The translations under genes were made by a program, and so were the position numbers. Of a stretch of 24,317 nucleotides of DNA, positions 1 through 5,973 are shown piece by piece. The notes beneath the pieces are model-generated. The model was not told the DNA's origin, made no database searches, and saw nothing but the letters and a program-made list of their open reading frames with translations. Every line of letters starts with the position of its first letter. Position 1 is the first letter of the stretch. The stretch comes from an uncultured bacterium (lineage in GTDB: Bacteria > Patescibacteriota > Saccharimonadia > Saccharimonadales > Saccharimonadaceae), in the NCBI GenBank assembly GCA_900556165.1, contig USNP01000002.1:1-24317 (forward strand), given 5' to 3'.

Positions 1-40
1 TTTTATTTATAAAATCCAACCAGAAAATTACTAAAAGTCC

Positions 41-69
41 TTTATTTTCGAAAAAAAATATGCTATAAT
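41..69 (+). promoter_or_regulatory. Promoter of tRNA-Lys
   Basis: An extended -10 element, TGC followed by TATAAT (64-69), lies about 10 bases before the mature tRNA 5' end. The -35 position 17 bases upstream (41-46, TTTATT) is a poor match, so the TGn extension probably compensates. Transcription would begin near 76, leaving only a few bases for RNase P to remove. Bases 1-40 hold nothing I can identify. Confidence 0.6.
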
Positions 70-78
70 TGTTGTGTT

Positions 79-155
79 GGGCCAGTAGCTCAGCCGGTTA
101 GAGCACCTGCCTCTTAAGCAGGGTGTCGAGGGTTCGAGCCCCTCCTGGCCCTCCA
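79..155 (+). tRNA. tRNA-Lys (anticodon CTT)
   Basis: This is a complete cloverleaf. The acceptor stem GGGCCAG (79-85) pairs with CTGGCCC (145-151). The anticodon stem CCTGC/GCAGG encloses loop CTCTTAA (111-117) with anticodon CTT at 113-115, which reads the Lys codon AAG. The T stem GAGGG/CCCTC (128-132/140-144) encloses TTCGAGC. The CCA end is encoded at 153-155 and the discriminator is T. The gene has its own promoter and is followed by a terminator, so it is a single-gene unit converging on the Clp-like gene. Confidence 0.97.
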
Positions 156-166
156 AAATTAGACTT

Positions 167-207
167 AAAAAATCGACGATTCATCTAATCGCCGATTTTA
201 TTTTTTT
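167..207. terminator. Bidirectional terminator between tRNA-Lys and the Clp-like gene
   Basis: A 12-bp stem with one internal mismatch (169-180 with 188-199) and a 7-base loop is flanked by a T-rich run on the right (200-207) and an A run on the left (167-172). It can therefore stop transcription of the tRNA on + and of the Clp-like operon on -. Confidence 0.8.
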
Positions 208-208
208 G

Positions 209-2584
209 TTACATTCCCTGAACAATTTCTGGAGTAATTTCAATATTCGCCCCAGCCTGTGCTTCACCTGAAAGCATTTTTCGTGCAATAGTATTTTCAA
301 CAACTCGCTGAATTACTCGTCTCATTGGACGCGCGCCTAATTTAGGATCATATCCCATTTCTGCCAACAAAAGCTTAGCTTCTGGAGAAACCGAAACTGT
401 GATTTTTTGCCCTGCGAGAGTTTTATTCACCCCAGCAACCATCAAGTCTATTATCTGTAACAAGTTTTTCTTAGTTAGCGGCTCAAAAACTACAATTTCA
501 TCAAAACGGTTTAAAAACTCTGGGCGAAATTCGTGGCTCGCAATTAAATCATTCACAATAACTTCTTCTGCACTTGAGGAATCATAGCCGCGAGAAATCA
601 ATTCTTGAATCCTCTCAGCGCCAGCATTTGATGTTGCAATAATAATCGCATCTCGAAATGAAACTTCTCGGTTTTTTTCATCACGCAAAATCCCTTCGTC
701 CAAAACCTGCAAAAGTGCCGTTAAGACATTTGGGTGGGCTTTTTCAATTTCGTCTAAAAGAACCACAGAAAAAGGCTTTTTCATCATCTGCGCGGTCAAA
801 GAACTCGAATCACGCGCACCATCAGCAATCAATCGAGAAACATCCTCAAGATTAACAAATTCGTTCAAATCGAGGCGAACTATATTATTCTCACCATTAA
901 AATAAACTTCTGAGAGTGCCTTCGAAAGCTCAGTTTTTCCAACACCGGTTGGACCAAGAAACAAGAATGTCCCAATTGGTCGATTCTGATTTCGAACACC
1001 AGTTCTCGCACGACGCAAAGCATTCGCCACAGCTGAAACTGCCTTCTCTTGGCCAACCATTCTCGCATGAAGAAGATTTTCAAGATTTAGTAAAGTCTCC
1101 TTTTCCTCATTAATGTCTGCCGTTGCAACTTTCACATTCATTGTTTGCTCAACCGCGCGCCCAACCGAACTTGCCGTTACAATTTTATTATCTGCAAAAC
1201 CTGCCGACATTTCAAGCAACCGAACGGCTCTACCTGGCATTTCAAGATCAAAAATATATCTCTCACTCAATCTAAAAGCTTCTTTCAGAGCTTGAAATTG
1301 ATAAAAAACACCGTTTTGATGTTCGAAAACCAACAATTTATCCTGCATAACAGCCAAAGTTTCATCATAATTAGCTGGCTTAACTTGAAGTCGATTCATT
1401 GCCTGCGCAAGAGCTGGATTTTTAGCTGAAATCTGTAAAAATCTCTGTTCATCAAGTGTTAAAATCATCCTTAAAGCACCCGCTTGAATAATTGGTAGAA
1501 GCAAATTCGAAACATCAACTGAACCAACACCATCTTCAAAAAATAGCTGTGCATTATCAAGGCAGATAATTATATTTTTAGCAGCATAAGCTTCGTTTAA
1601 TATATAATTCAAAAGATTTTCGATTTCACCACGCCCTGGTGCTGCTGCAATCAATGACGAAGCATCAAGTGAAATAACCTGACGATATCTCAGATTTGAA
1701 GGAATTTTCTCGCTACCATTCGCAATTTTTGCTGCAAAAGAATTCACAACAGTTGTTTTTCCCACACCATCAATACCGATCAGAGCAATATTCTGCTTGC
1801 CATTTCCGCTAAATTGCTCAACCATTTTCAAAACAAGATCTTTGTGTTGTTCCAAATTCGAAGACATTAAGATATTATTCGAAACTTGACTTGTAATATT
1901 TGTTCCAAAACGATTCAAAGTTGGCGTATAACCAAACGACCAATCGCGCGCAATTCCACCAGTTTTTATCGGGATTTTCGACTGATTAATTAGCGAAAAA
2001 ATATGATCGTGCCATAAAACTCCTCGTTCCAAATCTTCGAAATCAATATAAAATTGAGCGAGCAGATTTTCGAAATTTGGAAAATTACGAATAATCGCAA
2101 GCGCTAAAACTGATCCGGAAACGGTTTTCGTTTCTAACTTTTGTTGAATTTGAAGCGCAGCTTGAAAGATCTGCTCAGGCGAATTTTGCGGAATCTGAGC
2201 TAAACTCTCGATTGTAGTTTTTCCAAGCCCGAAACGCGCCACAATAAATTTTCCACCTGAACTTTCAAGCACAATCTTCACAATCTGTTCACTAGTTGGA
2301 TTTTTTGAAAGCTTACCCAAAATATTGCTTGCCATTCGCTCCTCGATTGTCGTTTCTAATCCTGGTGCCAAACGGTGCAATTCTCCATTCCACCAATGAA
2401 TAAAAATCGCAACAAGGACAGAAAGGCTTAAAATCAACCAACCATAAACTGAATCAATTAAAATTAATGAAAATCCGCTCAAAATCCCAATAATTTTCAA
2501 AAGTTTAAGCAAAAATAAAAATGGTCTCAAACCGTTCATTAAGCGAGATTTTTTTGCACGTAAATGACTATAGTTAAAACTCAC
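209..2584 (-). CDS. Membrane-anchored Clp/Hsp100-like AAA+ ATPase with degenerate pore loops
   Basis: The 791-aa protein has two hydrophobic segments near residues 22-43 and 47-63, then a Clp-N-like helical region (about 80-200) and two AAA+ modules. D1 has Walker A GIDGVGKT (270-277), but its Walker B reads CLDN (D343, N344) in place of the usual DE. D2 is canonical in Walker A GPTGVGKT (544-551), Walker B LLDE (D611, E612), sensor-1 N653, arginine finger R693 in LNRFDE, and a C-terminal ClpB-type small domain with GARPMRR. The D1 pore loop is GRGE rather than YRGE. The D2 GYVG loop is missing through a short deletion (about 585-596). The ClpC VGF loop that docks ClpP reads RGY (665-667). 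The start is GTG, preceded by AAAAGGAG, and overlaps the upstream stop (GTGA), so the two genes are coupled. Family membership is clear, but I infer that it is not an ordinary ClpC unfoldase. Confidence 0.93.
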   Translation of the reverse strand: MSFNYSHLRAKKSRLMNGLRPFLFLLKLLKIIGILSGFSLILIDSVYGWLILSLSVLVAIFIHWWNGELHRLAPGLETTIEERMASNILGKLSKNPTSEQIVKIVLESSGGKFIVARFGLGKTTIESLAQIPQNSPEQIFQAALQIQQKLETKTVSGSVLALAIIRNFPNFENLLAQFYIDFEDLERGVLWHDHIFSLINQSKIPIKTGGIARDWSFGYTPTLNRFGTNITSQVSNNILMSSNLEQHKDLVLKMVEQFSGNGKQNIALIGIDGVGKTTVVNSFAAKIANGSEKIPSNLRYRQVISLDASSLIAAAPGRGEIENLLNYILNEAYAAKNIIICLDNAQLFFEDGVGSVDVSNLLLPIIQAGALRMILTLDEQRFLQISAKNPALAQAMNRLQVKPANYDETLAVMQDKLLVFEHQNGVFYQFQALKEAFRLSERYIFDLEMPGRAVRLLEMSAGFADNKIVTASSVGRAVEQTMNVKVATADINEEKETLLNLENLLHARMVGQEKAVSAVANALRRARTGVRNQNRPIGTFLFLGPTGVGKTELSKALSEVYFNGENNIVRLDLNEFVNLEDVSRLIADGARDSSSLTAQMMKKPFSVVLLDEIEKAHPNVLTALLQVLDEGILRDEKNREVSFRDAIIIATSNAGAERIQELISRGYDSSSAEEVIVNDLIASHEFRPEFLNRFDEIVVFEPLTKKNLLQIIDLMVAGVNKTLAGQKITVSVSPEAKLLLAEMGYDPKLGARPMRRVIQRVVENTIARKMLSGEAQAGANIEITPEIVQGM

Positions 2585-3054
2585 AGCAATAAGCTCCTTT
2601 TTCCTTTTGTTGGTTTAATTTCTTTTGTTGGCGTATTTTTTTGCCAATTTTTAAAATCTTCACGTATTTTTGGAATAATTTTTGGTGTCCACCCTGTTAT
2701 AAAAATCATAACGAGAATAATTGGCAAAATTGGTAAAATCAGCCACAAAATCAACATTATCACCCCCCAAATCGCTTTAAAACTGATATAAAAAACCCCG
2801 ATTATCATTATTATTGTTCGTAAAAAAGCCCCGATAAACCTCGAAAAAAGTTTATCGAAAAACTTTTTTATTCGAACTTCAAGCGAAGCATTTGCGATTC
2901 CAAGCGCATCAATTTGTCGAAAAGGTGCAAACCAAGTTTTTAGCAATAGCCCCAGCGAAAAAGTGTCAATTGAACGCCCAATTCCGTCCAAAATTTTCTC
3001 GGCGCGCCAAGCCAAGCCTTTTCCATACCACCAACTTAAAAAAGACATAAACAT
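2581..3054 (-). CDS. Small multi-pass membrane protein coupled to the Clp-like ATPase
   Basis: I do not recognise a named family. The 157-aa product starts MFMSFLSWWYGKG. It has an amphipathic N-terminal region with conserved-looking Trp residues, then a strongly hydrophobic stretch (about residues 75-122) that could form two or three membrane helices, and a basic Lys/Pro-rich cytoplasmic tail. I chose the ATG at 3054 because a TATAAT box ends exactly six bases upstream, which puts the transcription start at this codon. In-frame TTG and GTG codons just upstream lie beside or inside the promoter. The stop TGA overlaps the GTG of the ATPase gene by four bases, and the ribosome site of that gene lies inside this one. 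The coupling suggests that the two proteins form a membrane complex (inference). Confidence 0.85.
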   Translation of the reverse strand: MFMSFLSWWYGKGLAWRAEKILDGIGRSIDTFSLGLLLKTWFAPFRQIDALGIANASLEVRIKKFFDKLFSRFIGAFLRTIIMIIGVFYISFKAIWGVIMLILWLILPILPIILVMIFITGWTPKIIPKIREDFKNWQKNTPTKEIKPTKGKRSLLL

Positions 3055-3060
3055 AATTAA

Positions 3061-3089
3061 ATTATACACCAAAAAAATATTTTTCGCAA
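3061..3089 (-). promoter_or_regulatory. Promoter of the membrane protein / Clp-like operon
   Basis: On the minus strand, -35 TTGCGA (3084-3089) and -10 TATAAT (3061-3066) are separated by exactly 17 bases. The ATG at 3054 begins 6 bases after the -10, so the transcript is probably leaderless. Confidence 0.75.
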
Positions 3090-3091
3090 TT

Positions 3092-3120
3092 TTGAAATTT
3101 AAAAATTTTTATGATAAAAT
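3092..3120 (+). promoter_or_regulatory. Promoter of rny
   Basis: -35 TTGAAA (3092-3097), a 17-base spacer, and an extended -10 TGA-TAAAAT (TAAAAT at 3115-3120). The predicted start near 3127 gives a leader of about 54 bases, with the AAGGA ribosome site at 3170-3174. Its -35 lies two bases from the -35 of the divergent operon. Confidence 0.75.
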
Positions 3121-3180
3121 AGTCTTAGGCATAATAATTGCTTTTGATTTTTTAAAATATTTATTGATGAAAGGAACAAT

Positions 3181-4686
3181 ATGGAAATAATTATAGCTGC
3201 GCTTGGCGTCATCTTTGGCGGCAGTGGAGTTTTTGCGTATCAAAAAGTTAAAACCGCAAATGCAAAAAATAATTCAGACAAAATCATTGCTGAAGCTCGA
3301 AAAAAATCAGCTGAAATATTAGAGAGAGCGAATGAAAAAGCTTTAAAAATTACAGATAAAGCTAATGAAGATGCTTCAGAGCGACGAAGAGAAATTCGAA
3401 AAACCGAAGATCGCCTCGCCGAACGTGAAGAATCTCTTGATCGAAAATTCGACCAGATTGATTTACGAACCGAAAAACTTCGAAACGATGAGCTAGAAGT
3501 TGAAAAGCTAAAAAATGAGATCCTAGAAATTCGAAAAAAACAGACCGAAAAGCTTGAGAAAATAGCAAAACTTTCAAAAAAAGAAGCAGCCGAAAAAGTA
3601 ATGAAAGCTACTGAAAAAGATATGACTCAAGATATGATCAATCTCGTTGCAAAACTTCAAAAAAATGCCACCGAAGATGCCGAAGAGCGCGCTCAAGCAA
3701 TTTTAGTTTCAGCGATGGAGAGAATCTCAAGCGAAGTGACTGCTGAAAGAACTGTAACTGCACTCAAACTTCCCGACGACGAAATGAAGGGTCGAATTAT
3801 TGGTAAAGAGGGGCGAAATATTCAAGCCTTACAGCGCGAAACTGGTGTTGACATCCTTGTTGATGATACACCGGGAATGGTTGTGCTTTCAAGTTTCGAT
3901 CCAGTTCGTCGCCAAGTTGCAAGACTTTCTCTCGAGCTACTCATGAAAGATGGAAGAATTAATCCTGCTCGAATTGAAGAAGTTGTTGAAAAAGCCGAAC
4001 GTGAAATTAATAAAGAAATCAATCGAGCCGGCGAAGATGCAGCGCGCGAAGTTGGACTTTCTGGACTTCCCCGCGAAATGTTACGACTTCTTGGGGAGCT
4101 TAAATTTCGAACAAGCTATGGCCAAAATGTTCTCAAGCATTCAACTGAGATGGCCAATGTTGCAGGTTTAATTGCTGAAGAAATCGGCGCAAATATTAAA
4201 ATTGCAAAAACTGCCGCATTATTCCACGATATCGGAAAAGCCGTTACACATAAAATCGAAGGCAAACATGCTCAAATTGGCGCTGAACTTGCTGAGAAAT
4301 ACGGAATGGATCCACGCGTAGTGAATGCAATCGCCGCTCACCACGAAGATGTTGAAGCGACAACTGTCGAAGCAATTATCGTTAAAATCACCGACGCAAT
4401 GAGTGCTTCCCGACCAGGAACACGAAATGCTTCAGCTGAGAATTTTGTCGAAAGAATGCGTGAACTCGAAAATGTCGCAACCAGCTTCAAGGGAATTAAT
4501 AAAGCTTACGCAATTTCAGCTGGGCGTGAAATCCGTGTAATTGTAGCCCCCGAAACTGTCGACGATCTTTCTGCGATCAAAATGGCACGCGATATTGCTG
4601 ATAAGATTGAAAGTACAATGCAATATCCTGGTGTAATCAAAGTTAATATAATTCGTGAAACACGAGCAATCGAATACGCAAAATAG
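3181..4686 (+). CDS. rny: Ribonuclease Y (membrane-bound endoribonuclease)
   Basis: RNase Y cleaves mRNA to start its turnover and acts at the inner face of the membrane. The 501-aa protein is close to the usual 510-520. It has one N-terminal membrane segment (residues 2-20), a long charged coiled coil (about 28-185), a KH RNA-binding domain with GRIIGKEGRN (204-213), and an HD phosphohydrolase domain with H320, the HD pair H349-D350, AHHED (386-390) and D405. All of the expected metal-binding residues are present. The start ATG has AAGGA five bases upstream. It is transcribed alone from its own promoter and ends in a hairpin shared with the convergent pilin gene. Arg codons are often CGA in this gene. 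Confidence 0.98.
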   Translation: MEIIIAALGVIFGGSGVFAYQKVKTANAKNNSDKIIAEARKKSAEILERANEKALKITDKANEDASERRREIRKTEDRLAEREESLDRKFDQIDLRTEKLRNDELEVEKLKNEILEIRKKQTEKLEKIAKLSKKEAAEKVMKATEKDMTQDMINLVAKLQKNATEDAEERAQAILVSAMERISSEVTAERTVTALKLPDDEMKGRIIGKEGRNIQALQRETGVDILVDDTPGMVVLSSFDPVRRQVARLSLELLMKDGRINPARIEEVVEKAEREINKEINRAGEDAAREVGLSGLPREMLRLLGELKFRTSYGQNVLKHSTEMANVAGLIAEEIGANIKIAKTAALFHDIGKAVTHKIEGKHAQIGAELAEKYGMDPRVVNAIAAHHEDVEATTVEAIIVKITDAMSASRPGTRNASAENFVERMRELENVATSFKGINKAYAISAGREIRVIVAPETVDDLSAIKMARDIADKIESTMQYPGVIKVNIIRETRAIEYAK

Positions 4687-4690
4687 CAAC

Positions 4691-4720
4691 ATAAAATAGC
4701 CTTTCAAAAGGCTATTTTAT
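4691..4720. terminator. Bidirectional terminator between rny and the PilX-like gene
   Basis: A perfect 14-base inverted repeat (4691-4704 with 4707-4720) has A-rich ends on one side and T-rich ends on the other. It sits between two convergent stop codons and can serve both rny (+) and the surface operon (-). Confidence 0.85.
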
Positions 4721-4726
4721 TATATC

Positions 4727-5947
4727 TTAAATTCTACAATCCAATCCGCTATTTCTAATTTTGGTTGTTGAAAAATCTTTACAGATTGGTTCGCTTCCCT
4801 CAGTTTGAGCTGAGAAAAGTGGAACTGGAAAGTTTGTATCATGAAATCCAACTCGCCCCTCAACTCTTCGAAATTGCGTGTTTGCACGACCAGTCGAATC
4901 AACTTTCGGCTGTGAACCATTAAAATCAACTATTGCACTGTTTTTCATTAGCTGAACCTTAAAATCAGCCTCATTCATCATCGGAGTTAATCGCAAATAA
5001 GCCATATCATTTACTGAAACCTCACGCCCAATATTGATCACCATTTCGCAAGCATAAGCGTTCGAGGAAGCATCAAGCCGATTTAAACATCTCGTAAAAG
5101 TATAATCAGTTGTTGCGTTCGAAGAATTTTCATCTCGGCGAACAGTTGGTAAATTTGAATTATTCGAAACTTTTAAGTCTGATCCATTCGCAGGATATAA
5201 TAACATCTCCGCTGAACCATTTCCATCGTCAGAATACGGCGTATCCATACTTGTTGAAGAATTTGGATTTCCCGGAACATAACCATAAAGCTGAGCCTTG
5301 ATAATCGCTGGGCGGTTTTTCGAACGCCAATTTTTAATGAAGTCTGGTCGCATATTTGGATTATTCACTGAATCGAGCGAAATATTTGTACCATTAGCTA
5401 AATTCTCTTTCGAATGCCAACTGATCTTCACCTGATTAAATCTAGAAACACCTCTCAAACTCACAACTGAAGGCGCTCCTTCATTGGCTCGACCCAAGAA
5501 ATCAGCCGTATTCATTTGAATTTTTACGCAAGTATAAGCTTGGTTGAGATTTGCATCATTACTTGTGCCACCGGTTCCGTTTGTGGTTTGAATAATTGTT
5601 TCTGCACCATTCACACCAATTCCAGCAGTCGCCAAAGTATAACAATCACCCCCTTGAACTGCTCGATGCATTGCATCACAGTCATAAGTTCTACCTTCAA
5701 AAACCTTATTTCCTACTGCTCTACCATTGCAAGCTCCACGATAAATTCGCAAAAATCTTTTTGCATCTTCAATTCCTGCTTGCGCACTATCATAAGCACT
5801 TTGCGAGAGATCAAGCTTGCTCGCCTGCTCTTGGTCTCTTAACATAAGTCGCAAAAAACCCACCGACATAATTGAAACCAAAATACTCACCATAATCACG
5901 ACAAAAATCGAAATACCACCTTTTCTAAAATTAATCATTTTCACCAT
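4727..5947 (-). CDS. PilX-like minor pilin, copy 1
   Basis: The 406-aa protein has a short basic leader ending in RKGG, one hydrophobic helix (about residues 12-32), then the helix RDQEQASKLDLSQSAYDSAQ and onward (37-66). This matches the layout of PilX_N-type minor pilins, in which hydrophobic residues are followed by an amphipathic helix. There is no Glu5. The rest is a large polar extracellular part with several Cys pairs. It is paralogous to the protein at 20327-21583: residues 36-66 match there at 30 of 31 positions, and QPKVDSTGRANTQFRRVE is identical near the C-terminus. The ATG at 5947 lies two bases after the stop of the secreted-protein gene, with the GAGG ribosome site inside that gene. 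A second in-frame ATG at 5938 is possible. The family assignment rests on layout and is not certain. Confidence 0.8.
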   Translation of the reverse strand: MVKMINFRKGGISIFVVIMVSILVSIMSVGFLRLMLRDQEQASKLDLSQSAYDSAQAGIEDAKRFLRIYRGACNGRAVGNKVFEGRTYDCDAMHRAVQGGDCYTLATAGIGVNGAETIIQTTNGTGGTSNDANLNQAYTCVKIQMNTADFLGRANEGAPSVVSLRGVSRFNQVKISWHSKENLANGTNISLDSVNNPNMRPDFIKNWRSKNRPAIIKAQLYGYVPGNPNSSTSMDTPYSDDGNGSAEMLLYPANGSDLKVSNNSNLPTVRRDENSSNATTDYTFTRCLNRLDASSNAYACEMVINIGREVSVNDMAYLRLTPMMNEADFKVQLMKNSAIVDFNGSQPKVDSTGRANTQFRRVEGRVGFHDTNFPVPLFSAQTEGSEPICKDFSTTKIRNSGLDCRI

Positions 5948-5949
5948 AA

Positions 5950-5973
5950 TTAATACCTCACTGGAAGTTCTTT
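5950..5973 (-). repeat. 24-base gene-junction sequence shared with 21585-21608
   Basis: The last seven codons and stop of the secreted-protein gene (KELPVRY, TAA) are identical base for base with the second module. The Arg codon AGG inside GTGAGGTAT doubles as the ribosome site for the pilin gene. Confidence 0.85.

Noticed and set aside
2581..2583. TGA recoded as Gly or Trp
   Set aside because: TGA ends the 157-aa gene exactly at the overlapping start of the next gene, and Trp is TGG throughout the genes I checked.
4516..4707. Antisense open frames inside rny, polA, pheT and the surface genes
   Set aside because: They lie opposite clearly conserved coding frames, lack ribosome sites and have low-complexity products. 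They are by-products of the codon use.
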